Shown here one piece after another: positions 45,299-54,825 of a DNA stretch of 64,000 nt (position 1 is the first letter of the stretch; each line of letters starts with the position of its first letter). The notes below the pieces were generated by a model. The model had not been told where the DNA came from, did not search any database, and worked only from the letters and a program-made list of their open reading frames with translations. This DNA comes from Croceicoccus sp. YJ47. GTDB lineage: Bacteria > Pseudomonadota > Alphaproteobacteria > Sphingomonadales > Sphingomonadaceae. Made by a program: the position numbers and the translations under genes. The stretch spans positions 2,468,501 through 2,532,500 of the forward strand of contig NZ_CP067087.1 of the NCBI RefSeq assembly GCF_016745095.1, in the 5' to 3' direction.

Positions 45299-46810
45299 AT
45301 GATTTCGAAAAATGACCTTGGCCGCCCCTCCGTTCCGTCCATGGCGTGGCAGGCGCTGCCCGGCGGGGATGCAGACCGCGACGACGCGATGGAGGCCATA
45401 AGGCTGATGGCGTCGGGCGGCGATGCGCGCATCGTGCTCGACCCGGCGACGGGGCTCAATACCTATATGTCCGCGCCCTATCCGCGCGACTGTCTCGCCT
45501 ATGCGTCCTCCACCGCGAATGACGTTTCGCCCATGGGTTTCGCGCATGCGCTGGCGGCGCTGCGCGCGGATGCCGGTTCCTACGCCGCGCGGCTCGATAC
45601 GCTGCGCGACCGGATTCGCGCGGCCTATGGCGTCGCGGCGGACCATGCGATCGCCTTTGCCCCGTCGGGAACGGATCTCGAATATGTGGCGCTGGCCGCC
45701 GTTCGGGGGCGCGGGCCGGGGGGGATTCACAACATCCTGCTCGGCGCGGACGAGGTGGGCAGCGGGTGCATCCATTCCGCGCATGGCCGCTATTTCGCCC
45801 GCGAAACGGCGCGCGGCATCGCCGTCGTTCCGGGGGACGAGGTCGACGGCGTCGGTCCCGTGGCGCTCGCCGATGTGGCGGTGCGATGCGGCGACGGTCT
45901 GGCGCGGTCGAGCGCGGAGATCGCCGATGCCATCGCGGCGGAGGCAGAGCCGGCCATCGCAGCCGGACGGCATGTGCTGGTGCATGTGGTGCATGGGTCG
46001 AAGACTGGGCTGATCCTGCCCGAAATGTCCGAGATTCGCGCGTTGAAGGCACGGTTCGGGACGGATGTGAGCTTCGTCATCGACGCGTGCCAGGCCCGGA
46101 TCACGTCGTCCTCGATTGCGGCCTATCTCGCGCTCGATGCGATGATATTCCTGACCGGGTCGAAATTCATGGGCGGCCCCCCGTTCAGCGGATTTGCCAT
46201 CCTGCCGGCCGGAACCGCAGAGCGCGCCGCGCCGGTACCGACAGGCTTCGCCGACATATTCCGCCGGGACGAATGGCCGCGCGAATGGGCGGGCCGGGAC
46301 GTACTGATGCGGGAGGACAATTTCGGGCTCTGGCTCCGGCTCGAAGTGTCGATCTTCGAACTGGAACGATGGCAGGCGACGCCCATGCCGCGAATCGAGG
46401 GGGTCATCGCCGCCTTTCGCGACGCCGTGACCGAACGGATCGTCACGCCGCTCGGGCTGTCGAAGGTTGTCGCCTACCCGCCGGGACACGCGGAAACAGC
46501 GGAAAATCATCCGGTTGCGATGCGCACGCTGGTCACTCTCGACATCAGCAGCCTTCCCGCCATCCGGAGTTTCGCGGATGCGCAGACGCTGCATCGCCGC
46601 ATGGCCGACGCCGGGATCAGGCTGGGTCAGCCGGTGAAATCGGTGCGCATGGCCGATGGCGGCTGGGGCGGGACGTTGCGGATCGGGCTGTCCATGCCGC
46701 AGATCACCCGGCTTGCGCAGTGCGAAGAGGACGAAGCCAGCCACATGTTGCGCGCCGATATGGAGCGTATCGCAGACGCCATTCGCAGCCATGCGATGAC
46801 GCCGGAATGA
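45299..46810 (+). CDS. Fold-type I PLP-dependent enzyme, unknown function
   Basis: This 503-residue protein has the aspartate-aminotransferase fold pattern: SGTDLEYVAL at the PLP phosphate position, FVIDACQAR with the Asp that binds the pyridine nitrogen, and LTGSKFMGGPPFSG with the likely Schiff-base lysine. It is closest to the class V aminotransferase/cysteine desulfurase layout. It diverges from the ATP-grasp gene by 60 bases, with shared promoter space. Its substrate is not known. The three genes may form one amino-compound pathway, but this is inference from proximity. Confidence 0.75.
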   Translation: MISKNDLGRPSVPSMAWQALPGGDADRDDAMEAIRLMASGGDARIVLDPATGLNTYMSAPYPRDCLAYASSTANDVSPMGFAHALAALRADAGSYAARLDTLRDRIRAAYGVAADHAIAFAPSGTDLEYVALAAVRGRGPGGIHNILLGADEVGSGCIHSAHGRYFARETARGIAVVPGDEVDGVGPVALADVAVRCGDGLARSSAEIADAIAAEAEPAIAAGRHVLVHVVHGSKTGLILPEMSEIRALKARFGTDVSFVIDACQARITSSSIAAYLALDAMIFLTGSKFMGGPPFSGFAILPAGTAERAAPVPTGFADIFRRDEWPREWAGRDVLMREDNFGLWLRLEVSIFELERWQATPMPRIEGVIAAFRDAVTERIVTPLGLSKVVAYPPGHAETAENHPVAMRTLVTLDISSLPAIRSFADAQTLHRRMADAGIRLGQPVKSVRMADGGWGGTLRIGLSMPQITRLAQCEEDEASHMLRADMERIADAIRSHAMTPE

Positions 46811-46820
46811 CAGGGGCCGG

Positions 46821-47585
46821 ATGACGAACGCAGAGCCAGCGCGCGAACGCAGCTGCGTCATTTTCGGCGCATCGGGCGGTGTCGGCGATGCAATGTGCCG
46901 CCAGCTCGCCGCGAGCGGGCCATTCGCTCGCATCTATGCAGGAGCGCGAAGCGGCACGGTGCCCGAAAGTTCCGTGTCCGCCCCCGGCATGGCGTCGATC
47001 ATCCCCTTTGCATTCGATCTGACCCAAGAAGCAGGCATTGCCGCCATTGCGGAGCGCGTCGCGCATGAATCCGCGCCCGAAATGGTGATCGTCGCGACCG
47101 GCCTTTTGCAGCGGGAGCCGGACATCCGCCCCGAACGCAGCTGGCGCACGATCGAGCCTGCGGCGATGGCGGAAATGTTCGCGGTCAACACGATCGGCCC
47201 GGCGATCATCGGAAAGCATTTCCTGCCGCTCCTTCGCCATGCGGAGCGGCCGGTATTTGCCGCGCTTTCGGCGCGGGTGGGATCGATCGGGGACAACGGG
47301 CTGGGCGGTTGGCACAGCTATCGCGCGTCAAAGGCGGCGCTCAACATGGTGCTGCGCAATTTCGGGATCGAGCTTCACCGCCGCAACCGCGAGGGTATCG
47401 TGGTCGCGCTTCACCCCGGCACGGTGGAAACCGCGCTGTCCGAACCGTTTCGCGGCAACGTGCCTGATCGGCAGCTTTTCACGCCGGAGCATTCGGCGCG
47501 CTGCCTGCTTTCGGTCATCGACGGGCTGACTGCGGCGGACAATGGCGGATTTTTCGCCTGGGACGGTTCGCGCATCGCGTGGTAG
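46821..47585 (+). CDS. SDR family oxidoreductase (C-factor-like)
   Basis: This 254-residue Rossmann protein has GASGGVG at residues 16-22, ALSARVGSIGDN with the catalytic Ser, and YRASK with Tyr and Lys. The order and the LNMVLRNFGIELHRR helix resemble the CsgA/C-factor type of SDR, whose members act on lipids or unknown alcohols. It begins ten bases after the PLP gene stop on the same strand, so it may be co-transcribed with it. It converges with rne. Confidence 0.82.
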   Translation: MTNAEPARERSCVIFGASGGVGDAMCRQLAASGPFARIYAGARSGTVPESSVSAPGMASIIPFAFDLTQEAGIAAIAERVAHESAPEMVIVATGLLQREPDIRPERSWRTIEPAAMAEMFAVNTIGPAIIGKHFLPLLRHAERPVFAALSARVGSIGDNGLGGWHSYRASKAALNMVLRNFGIELHRRNREGIVVALHPGTVETALSEPFRGNVPDRQLFTPEHSARCLLSVIDGLTAADNGGFFAWDGSRIAW

Positions 47586-47594
47586 CGGACGCAA

Positions 47595-47628
47595 AAAGGC
47601 CCGCCCCCCGATAGAGGAGCGGGCCTTT
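47595..47628. terminator. Bidirectional terminator between SDR and rne
   Basis: AAAGGCCCGC (47595-47604) and GCGGGCCTTT (47619-47628) form a perfect ten-base-pair stem with a 14-base loop, flanked by A on the left and T on the right. It stands ten bases after the SDR stop and 41 bases after the rne stop on the other strand. Confidence 0.85.
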
Positions 47629-47669
47629 CGCGAATGGCGGCGAGGTCGGATCGACCCCGCCGGACACTC

Positions 47670-50447
47670 TTAACCGAACGTGCGCTGCCACCAGCCGCGC
47701 CGGGGCGGCTCCTGCGACGTGGACTCGGTTTCGTCCTTGCCTTCCTCGGCTTTCGGCTCCGCGGGGGCGGCCTCGCTCGCCGCTGGCGCGGGTGCGGGTG
47801 CGGGTGCGGGGGCTTCTTCGCGCTCCGCAGGCTGCGCCTTGGTTACCGCATCGTCGCCGGTCGAAGACGGCGCCTGATCGGGCTCGCCAGCGTCCGGCGC
47901 AGCGTCAGCCTTCTTCTTGCGAGGGCGGCGCGGCTTCTTGGGCTTGGGCGCATCGTCCGCGGCTGCTTCGGCCGCGGGCTCGTCTGCGGTCCCGCTTTCG
48001 CTCACCTCCGCCTTCTTGCGACGAGGGGAGCGGCGCGACTTCGCCTTCGGCTTCTCCTGCTCGGCATCGGAAGTGCTGTCCTCGGCAAGGCCATCGGATG
48101 CCGGGACGTCATCGGCCGGCGTTTCGGGTGCAGGCGCTTCGGGCGCGGGCGCCTGGGATGCAGGCGTTTCGTCCTGCCCGTTCACCGCATCCGCTGTCTC
48201 CGCGTTGCCGCCTTCGGACTGATCGTCCGATTTGCGGCGACGGCGACGGCGCTTGCGCGGCTTGTCCTCATCCGCTCCACCGGACTGCGTTGCGGCGCCA
48301 TGATCCGTATCGCCGTCGCTATCGCTATCGGATGCGTCGTCGCCGTCGCCATCGTCCTGCGTATCGCGCGATTCGTCGCCGTTCCGGTTGCCCCGGTTGC
48401 GGCGACCGCCACGGCGGCGGCGGCGGCGCTTGCGGCGATTGCCGTTGTCGTCCTCGCCCCTTTCGTCGTCGCCCTTTTCATCGTCGCTCCGGTCGTCGTC
48501 GCGCTGCGTTTCCGTCTCGGCGCCGGTTTCTTCCTCTTCTTCGTCCTCGTCATCCTCGACATCGTCGGCGTCGAGAATATCGTCCTGAATCGGTTCAAAC
48601 TTCGGCGCAAAGGTCGGTTTGGGGCCGGAGGAGCTGGCGCGCATCTTCGCGCCCTCGTTCTCGCCTTCGGGAAGCACTTCGACCATGACGCCGTAACGCT
48701 CCTCGATCTCGGCGAGGTCGGCGCGCTTGGAGTTGAGCAGATAGACCGCCGCCTCCGTGCTGGCATAGAGGCTGATGGTGCTGCCCTTGCCCTTGGCCGC
48801 CTCGTCCTCGATCATGCGCAGGGCGGAGAGACCCGCGCTCGACGCGGTGCGCACGAGGCCGGTGCCGTCGCAATGCGGGCACTCGCGGGTCGTCGCCTCC
48901 AGCACGCCGGTGCGCAGGCGCTGACGGCTCATTTCCATCAGGCCGAAGCCGGAAATGCGGCCGACCTGGATGCGCGCGCGGTCGTTTTTCAGCGAATCCT
49001 TCATGCACTTCTCGACCTTGCGGATCGAGGAGTTGTTTTCCATGTCGATGAAGTCGATCACGACCAGCCCGGCCATGTCGCGCAGGCGCAATTGCCGCGC
49101 GATTTCCTTCGCCGCCTCCAGATTGGTGGCGAGCGCGGTCTGCTCGATCCCGTGCTCCTTCGTCGAGCGGCCCGAGTTGATGTCGATCGACACCAGCGCC
49201 TCGGTCGGGTTGATCACGAGATAGCCGCCCGATTTCAGCTGTACGACCGGATCGTACATCGCGGTCAGCTGATCCTCCGCGCCGTAACGCTGAAACAGGG
49301 GGACGGGGTCGGCATATTGCTTCACCCGGCGCGCGTGGCTCGGCATGAGCAGCTTCATGAACTGCTTCGCCGCCTTGTAGCCTTCGGGGCCTTCGACGAC
49401 GACTTCCTCGATCTCGCGATTGTAGATGTCGCGGATCGCGCGCTTCACAAGGTCGCTGTCCGAATGGATCGGCGCAGGGGCGCTGGCCTGCATGGTGCGT
49501 TCGCGGATTTCGTCCCACAGCCGCGCGAGATAGTCGAAATCGCGCTTGATCTCGGTCTTGGTGCGGGAAAGCCCGGCGGTGCGCACGATGCAACCCATCG
49601 ACCGCGGCAGGTTCATTTCCGACACGATCTGCTTCAACCGCTTGCGATCGGCGGCGCTGCTGATCTTGCGGGAGATGCCGCCGCCGTGGCTGCTGTTGGG
49701 CATGAGCACGCAGTAACGCCCGGCGAGCGAGAGATAGGTGGTGAGCGCCGCACCCTTGTTGCCGCGCTCTTCCTTCACGACCTGCACGAGCAGGACCTGG
49801 CGCCGCTGAATGACGTCCTGGATCTTGTAACGGCGGCGCAGGGCAAGCCGTTTCGCCCGCGCCTCGTCGGCGGCGCGCGCCTTGCCGCCACCCTGGCGGC
49901 GGCCCTTGCCGCGGGCACGGCGGGGGCGGCGATTGTCGCCCTCGTCATCGCCGTCGTCGTCGGAACCGCCCTCGACGGCGCCGTCCTCGATCGTGGCGAC
50001 ATCGTCCTTCTCGCTCGTGTCGACCTCGGTCAGCCCGTCGCCGGCCATTTCGTCGGCAAGCGCGTCGCTGCTTTCGTCGTCATCGCGATCGTCGTGATCG
50101 TGGCCGTCGTCGCCCGAATCGTCGTCATCGTCGGACCGCAGGCGCGCCTCTTCCTCGGCGTGTTCCTGCTCCTCGGCGAGCAGGGCATCACGGTCCTGCT
50201 TCGGGATCTGGTAATAATCTGGGTGGATTTCGCTAAAGGCGAGGAACCCGTGGCGATTGCCGCCAAAATCGACGAAGGCCGCCTGAAGCGACGGTTCGAC
50301 CCGCGTTACCTTCGCGAGGTAGATATTGCCCTTGATCTGCTTGTGGTCGCTCGATTCGAAATCGAACTCTTCAATCCTGTTGCCCTTCAGCACCGCCACC
50401 CGGGTTTCTTCCTGGTGGCGCGCATCGATCAGCATGCGCGTTGTCAT
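47670..50447 (-). CDS. rne: Ribonuclease E
   Basis: This 925-residue endoribonuclease is the core of the RNA degradosome. The N-terminal half has the S1 domain split by a long Asp/Glu/Arg insertion at about residues 93-175, then the 5' sensor, the DNase I-like region with SIDINSGR and IDFIDME (the catalytic aspartates), and the Zn-link CPHCDGTG. The C-terminal half (about 590-925) is disordered, with KRRRRRRG-like basic patches and acidic and Ala/Pro stretches typical of scaffold regions. The ATG at 50447 has GGAGA seven bases upstream. The rne-amidase-mrcA-prfB order is common in alphaproteobacteria. Confidence 0.95.
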   Translation of the reverse strand: MTTRMLIDARHQEETRVAVLKGNRIEEFDFESSDHKQIKGNIYLAKVTRVEPSLQAAFVDFGGNRHGFLAFSEIHPDYYQIPKQDRDALLAEEQEHAEEEARLRSDDDDDSGDDGHDHDDRDDDESSDALADEMAGDGLTEVDTSEKDDVATIEDGAVEGGSDDDGDDEGDNRRPRRARGKGRRQGGGKARAADEARAKRLALRRRYKIQDVIQRRQVLLVQVVKEERGNKGAALTTYLSLAGRYCVLMPNSSHGGGISRKISSAADRKRLKQIVSEMNLPRSMGCIVRTAGLSRTKTEIKRDFDYLARLWDEIRERTMQASAPAPIHSDSDLVKRAIRDIYNREIEEVVVEGPEGYKAAKQFMKLLMPSHARRVKQYADPVPLFQRYGAEDQLTAMYDPVVQLKSGGYLVINPTEALVSIDINSGRSTKEHGIEQTALATNLEAAKEIARQLRLRDMAGLVVIDFIDMENNSSIRKVEKCMKDSLKNDRARIQVGRISGFGLMEMSRQRLRTGVLEATTRECPHCDGTGLVRTASSAGLSALRMIEDEAAKGKGSTISLYASTEAAVYLLNSKRADLAEIEERYGVMVEVLPEGENEGAKMRASSSGPKPTFAPKFEPIQDDILDADDVEDDEDEEEEETGAETETQRDDDRSDDEKGDDERGEDDNGNRRKRRRRRRGGRRNRGNRNGDESRDTQDDGDGDDASDSDSDGDTDHGAATQSGGADEDKPRKRRRRRRKSDDQSEGGNAETADAVNGQDETPASQAPAPEAPAPETPADDVPASDGLAEDSTSDAEQEKPKAKSRRSPRRKKAEVSESGTADEPAAEAAADDAPKPKKPRRPRKKKADAAPDAGEPDQAPSSTGDDAVTKAQPAEREEAPAPAPAPAPAASEAAPAEPKAEEGKDETESTSQEPPRRGWWQRTFG

Positions 50448-51089
50448 CAATTATTCTCCGTGCGCACGATATGGGGGGAAGGCCGCGTGGCGGCTGCCCG
50501 GCATAGGTGCGTTCGTTTGGGGAAACGCCCGGCCGGATTCGGAACGCATGTCCGAAGGCCGTGGCGTCTTGGTATGAATTGCCGGACCGGCGCGGGTTGC
50601 CCCGTGCCTCCGGCGGCGAAACTGTAACCGATGGCATATGCGGTCCGACGTGCGGGCGCGCGGCCCGCCTGGCGGCATTGGCGACGGCGAAAACCCGCAA
50701 GGGCTGCGCTACTGTCGTCATTGCCAGAACCATAGATACCATCACCTTGAATTGCCCCGCCCTTGCCATGCGCATGATCTTCCATGCGCCCGGAAATGGG
50801 AAAGTGGCCGCCGGTCTGCGTGCAGAAAGGATCTTCGCCCCGCGTCCGGCCCCGTTCGGGGTGTGCCGCGCCGTCCCGAAAAGGGCGGCGGCCCGCGCCG
50901 TGTAGGGCGGGCGTTTCGCGTGACGAGAGGCGCATCTGCCACCGGTCGGGATCGACGCTAGCATCGCGGATCGCTTACGGCAACACGTCTCGCAACGATG
51001 GCGCGATGCGATGCCCGTTTCGCGCGTCATCGCGGCGTATCGGGCAAGAGTGTTGCGGGCGGCATGTTTCCCGGCAATATCGGGCACCG
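50448..51089. other. Divergent intergenic region upstream of rne
   Basis: About 640 bases separate rne from the amidase gene. Open frames in several phases have no supporting signals. It should hold the rne promoter and leader, which in other bacteria is autoregulated by RNase E cleavage; I see no specific structure that proves this. No RNA gene or repeat was recognised. Confidence 0.5.
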
Positions 51090-51989
51090 ATGACGCGAAG
51101 GGCCGCTTCTTTTCCTGTTGTGATGGCGTGGATCGCCGCGCTTGCGCTTTGCGGCGGGGGTGTGGCGGCGGTGTTACTGACCGTGTTTCCGCCGGGGCGC
51201 GCGATGGCCGTCTACCGGCGTGATTTGCCCGCCGCGGTGCCCGTGGCGACGCCGTCCGTCGCGATGGCGGGCGACGCCGCGGCGGGACTGCCCCTGCTGG
51301 TGATCGACCCGGGGCATGGGGCGTTCGATTACGGCGCCACCGCGACGCATGGCGCGAATGGCGCGATGGTGATGGAAAAGAACGTCGCGCTGTCGCTCGC
51401 GATCGCGCTTCGCGACCGGCTCGTTGCCCTTGGCGGGGTGCGGGTTGCGCTCATTCGGGAGGATGACAGCTTCCTCCCGGTGGAGCATCGCCCGCGCATG
51501 GCGGAGCAGCTCGGCGCGGCGGCGCTGATTTCCATCCATGTCGACAGCGCGCCCGGCCCCGCGTCCGGCGCGCGGGGTGCCACCGTCTACACCCTGTCCC
51601 CATCGCGGCGAGGGTTCGACCCATCGGGCAGCAGGCGCAACGGACAGAACCGCGGCGCGCAGGGACAGGTCGCCGCGGGCACGGAAATCGCGATGATCCT
51701 CGATGATCTGGCCTGGCGTCAGACCGCATTCGAATCCGCGATGCTCGCGCAGGCGGTCGAGGCGGAGGCACGCGGCCGGCTCGCGCTGCGCAATCCGTTT
51801 GCGCGGTCGGCACGGTTTGCGGTGCTGGCCTCGCCCGAGTTTCCCGCCATCCTGTTCGAGGCCGGCTATCTCGGCAATGCGGAGGACGCGGACCGGCTGC
51901 TTTCGCCCGAAGGCCGCGGCGAAATTGCCGACGTGCTGGCGCGCGCGGCGCTCGGCTTCTTCGCCGAACGGGAGCGTTGGGGGGAATAG
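51090..51989 (+). CDS. N-acetylmuramoyl-L-alanine amidase (Amidase_3)
   Basis: This 299-residue periplasmic enzyme cleaves the bond between MurNAc and the stem peptide. An N-terminal membrane segment (about 10-35) is followed by the zinc domain: His76 (DPGHG), Glu96 (MEKNVAL), His150 (SIHVDS) and the catalytic Glu257 (FEAGYL). The frame is open upstream but the ATG at 51090 sets the signal segment at the N-terminus. The next gene encodes a peptidoglycan polymerase, and both lie on the same strand. Confidence 0.9.
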   Translation: MTRRAASFPVVMAWIAALALCGGGVAAVLLTVFPPGRAMAVYRRDLPAAVPVATPSVAMAGDAAAGLPLLVIDPGHGAFDYGATATHGANGAMVMEKNVALSLAIALRDRLVALGGVRVALIREDDSFLPVEHRPRMAEQLGAAALISIHVDSAPGPASGARGATVYTLSPSRRGFDPSGSRRNGQNRGAQGQVAAGTEIAMILDDLAWRQTAFESAMLAQAVEAEARGRLALRNPFARSARFAVLASPEFPAILFEAGYLGNAEDADRLLSPEGRGEIADVLARAALGFFAERERWGE

Positions 51990-52104
51990 GCGCCCGATCC
52001 GCCGCGCGTGCGTCGTCGGCCGGCACGATCGGCAGCGTTCAGGTCACGGTCAGTGCAAATCGGCTTTCACCTTCGCGAAATCCCGTGCTAATCCCCCCGG
52101 CGAA

Positions 52105-54645
52105 ATGACTGCATCTACGAAATCCGAAAACTTTCTCGCCCGTGCGCGCGGCGATCTTTCCGTTCTGGGCGCCCGGATCGGCGAACGCTGGCGGGGCAGC
52201 CGGCTGTTTCGCTGGCTGTCGATCCTCTTCGTCGCCGGGGTCGCGGTGGCGATCGGCGCCTATGCCCTGCTCGGCGCGGGGTTGCCGTCGGCGGATCGCC
52301 TGCTGACGTATCAGCCGCCGCTGCCCACGATGGTGCGCGGCGCGGATGGCGAAATCATCAACAGCTACGCGCGCGAGCGACGCGTGCAGCTGCGCTTCGT
52401 CGATTTTCCCGAACCACTCATCAACGCGTTCCTCTCGGCGGAGGACAAGACGTTCTGGAGCCATGGCGGCGTCGATTACACCGGGCTTGCCGGCGCGGTC
52501 GTCGATTATGTCAGCAAGATGGGATCGGGGCAGCGCGCCAAGGGCGGCTCCACCATCACGCAGCAGGTGGCCAAGAACATCCTCGTCGGGGATGAATATT
52601 CGGTCACGCGCAAGCTGAAGGAAATGATCCTCGCCCGCCGGATCGAAGGCGTGCTGACGAAGGAAGAAATCCTCGAGCTCTATCTCAACGAGATTCCGCT
52701 GGGCCGGCAGAGTTTCGGCGTGCAGGCGGCCTCGCGCGCGTATTTCGACAAGGATGTCGGCGATCTCGACCTGCACGAGGCGGCGTTCCTCGCGATCCTG
52801 CCCAAGGCGCCCGAACGGTATAGCCGCGCCAAATATGCCGATCTGGCGCTGGCCCGCCGCAATTACGTGTTGCAGCAGATGGCCGACAATGGCTGGGCAA
52901 CGCAGGCCGAGGTGGATCGCGCGCGGGCGCAGCCGCTCGGCCTCAAGCCCCGGCGCAGCACCGATTACGACACGGCGTCGGGCTATTTCGTGGAGGAAGT
53001 GCGCCGCCGGCTGATCGACAAATATGGCGAGAATGCCGAGGACGGGCCGAACTCGGTCTATGCCGGCGGGCTGTGGGTGCGCACCTCGATGGATACCGAG
53101 TTGCAGCGCGCGGCACGCAACGCGCTGCGCAAGGGGATCATGCGCTATGGCGGCAGCCGCGGCTGGCACGGGCCGATCGCGACGATCAACATGGACGAAA
53201 GCTGGCAGACGCAGCTTATCGTCTCGAACCTCGCCATCGATTACAAGGACTGGCGCGTCGGCGTCGTCACCGAACGCAATGGCGACACCGCCCGCATCGG
53301 CTTTTCGGATGGGGAGACCTATCCGCTTTCCGTCCTGCCCGACGCGCTGAAGGCCGGCGATGTCATCGTCGCCTCGCCGCAGGGCAATGGCTGGCGCACG
53401 CAGACCGTGCCGGAAATTTCGGGCGGGCTGGTGGTCGAGGACCCGCACACCGGGCGCATCATGGCGATGCAGGGCGGCTTCGATTCGCGGCTCGGCTCGT
53501 TCAACCGTGCGGTGCAGGCGAAGCGCCAGCCCGGCTCCACGATCAAGCCGTTCGTCTATGCCAGCGGGCTGGACGCGGGCATGACCCCGGCGACGCAGGT
53601 CAACGACGCGCCGTTCTGCGTATGGCAGGGTGCGGACCTGGGCGAAAAATGTTTCCGCAACTTCGCCAATCAGCGCGGCGCCGGGATGCAGACGATGCGC
53701 TGGGGCCTCGAACAGTCGCGCAACCTCATGACGATCCAGATCGCGAACGACACCGGCATGGACAATGTCACCGACACGTTCCGCCGCGTCGGCATCGGCG
53801 ATTACGAACCCTATCTTTCCTTTGCATTGGGTGCGGGCGAAACGACCGTGACGCGCATGGTCAATGCCTATGCGATGCTGGCCAATCTGGGCTGGCAATA
53901 TGACGCCACGCTCATCGACTATGTGCAGGACCGCAACGGGAAGGTGATCTGGCGGTCGGACGAGCGCCGTTGCGAAGGGTGCAACATGGCCGAATATGAC
54001 GGCGGTCCGATGCCGCGCCTGCCGCGTGCGGGCAAGCAGGTGATGGACCCGGCCACCGCCTACCAGGTCGTCCACATGCTCGAAGGCGTGGTGCAGCGCG
54101 GGACTGCGACGCGGCTGCGCGATCTCGACCTGCCGCTGTTTGGCAAGACGGGCACGACCAACGGGCCGACGAATGTGTGGTTCATGGGCGGTTCGGCCGA
54201 TCTGGTCGCGGGCGTCTATCTCGGCTTCGATCAGCCGCGCTCGATGGGCGGCTATGCGCAGGGCGGCTCGCTCGCCGCGCCGATCGTGAAGGATCTCATC
54301 CTGGAGGCGAAGGACCGCTGGCCCGACACGCCGGTGCGCGCGCCGGACGGCATCCGCATGGTCCGCATCGACCGCCGTTCGGGCAAGCGTGTCTTCGAAG
54401 GCTGGCCGACCGACGATCCGAAGCCGGCCATCATCTGGGAAGCGTTCAAGCCCGATACCGAGCCGAAACGTTCGGCCAATCGGCAGACGCTGGAGGAACG
54501 GCGCATGGCGGCGATCTCGGCCCTGCGCGCCGCGATGCAGGAACGCACCACCGTCGGCGCCGCCGGCCCGGCCCGGCGCAATCCGGGTGAGCAGCAGCAG
54601 CAGATCGACGATACCTTCCTGGAGGATCAGGGCGGCATCTACTGA
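52105..54645 (+). CDS. mrcA: Penicillin-binding protein 1A
   Basis: This 846-residue bifunctional enzyme has a membrane anchor (about residues 37-60), a family 51 transglycosylase domain with Glu113 in the EDKTFWSHGG motif, RKLKEMILARRIE and ILELYLNEIPLG, and a penicillin-binding transpeptidase domain with SxxK at Ser478-Lys481 (GSTIK), SxN at Ser538-Asn540 and KTG at 681-683. The ATG at 52105 is taken because it directly precedes the cytoplasmic tail; the Shine-Dalgarno sequence is weak. The gene order amidase-mrcA-prfB is typical. Confidence 0.95.
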   Translation: MTASTKSENFLARARGDLSVLGARIGERWRGSRLFRWLSILFVAGVAVAIGAYALLGAGLPSADRLLTYQPPLPTMVRGADGEIINSYARERRVQLRFVDFPEPLINAFLSAEDKTFWSHGGVDYTGLAGAVVDYVSKMGSGQRAKGGSTITQQVAKNILVGDEYSVTRKLKEMILARRIEGVLTKEEILELYLNEIPLGRQSFGVQAASRAYFDKDVGDLDLHEAAFLAILPKAPERYSRAKYADLALARRNYVLQQMADNGWATQAEVDRARAQPLGLKPRRSTDYDTASGYFVEEVRRRLIDKYGENAEDGPNSVYAGGLWVRTSMDTELQRAARNALRKGIMRYGGSRGWHGPIATINMDESWQTQLIVSNLAIDYKDWRVGVVTERNGDTARIGFSDGETYPLSVLPDALKAGDVIVASPQGNGWRTQTVPEISGGLVVEDPHTGRIMAMQGGFDSRLGSFNRAVQAKRQPGSTIKPFVYASGLDAGMTPATQVNDAPFCVWQGADLGEKCFRNFANQRGAGMQTMRWGLEQSRNLMTIQIANDTGMDNVTDTFRRVGIGDYEPYLSFALGAGETTVTRMVNAYAMLANLGWQYDATLIDYVQDRNGKVIWRSDERRCEGCNMAEYDGGPMPRLPRAGKQVMDPATAYQVVHMLEGVVQRGTATRLRDLDLPLFGKTGTTNGPTNVWFMGGSADLVAGVYLGFDQPRSMGGYAQGGSLAAPIVKDLILEAKDRWPDTPVRAPDGIRMVRIDRRSGKRVFEGWPTDDPKPAIIWEAFKPDTEPKRSANRQTLEERRMAAISALRAAMQERTTVGAAGPARRNPGEQQQQIDDTFLEDQGGIY

Positions 54646-54761
54646 TCCATTCTCTTCGCGGAGGGAACGCGCGGGGCGGGCGGGCGCCTATTGCCACCGC
54701 GCCGCGCCATCCCTAGAGCGGCAGACGACAGGCCGGGATGACCGGCGTTTCGAAACAAGCG

Positions 54762-54779
54762 CCGCCGGATTGCCGGCGG
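54762..54779 (+). terminator. Short hairpin between mrcA and prfB
   Basis: CCGCCGG (54762-54768) and CCGGCGG (54773-54779) form a seven-base-pair stem with the loop ATTG, 47 bases before prfB. It may attenuate read-through from mrcA into prfB; there is no T-run. Confidence 0.3.
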
Positions 54780-54825
54780 AAAGGCGGGCGATCCACCGCG
54801 ATGCCCCGCTCAGGAGAAGATTGCC

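Noticed and set aside
47634-50627. A 997-codon open frame on the plus strand opposite rne.
   Set aside because: It is the antisense of a high-GC gene with strong repeat codons; rne has all its catalytic motifs on the other strand.
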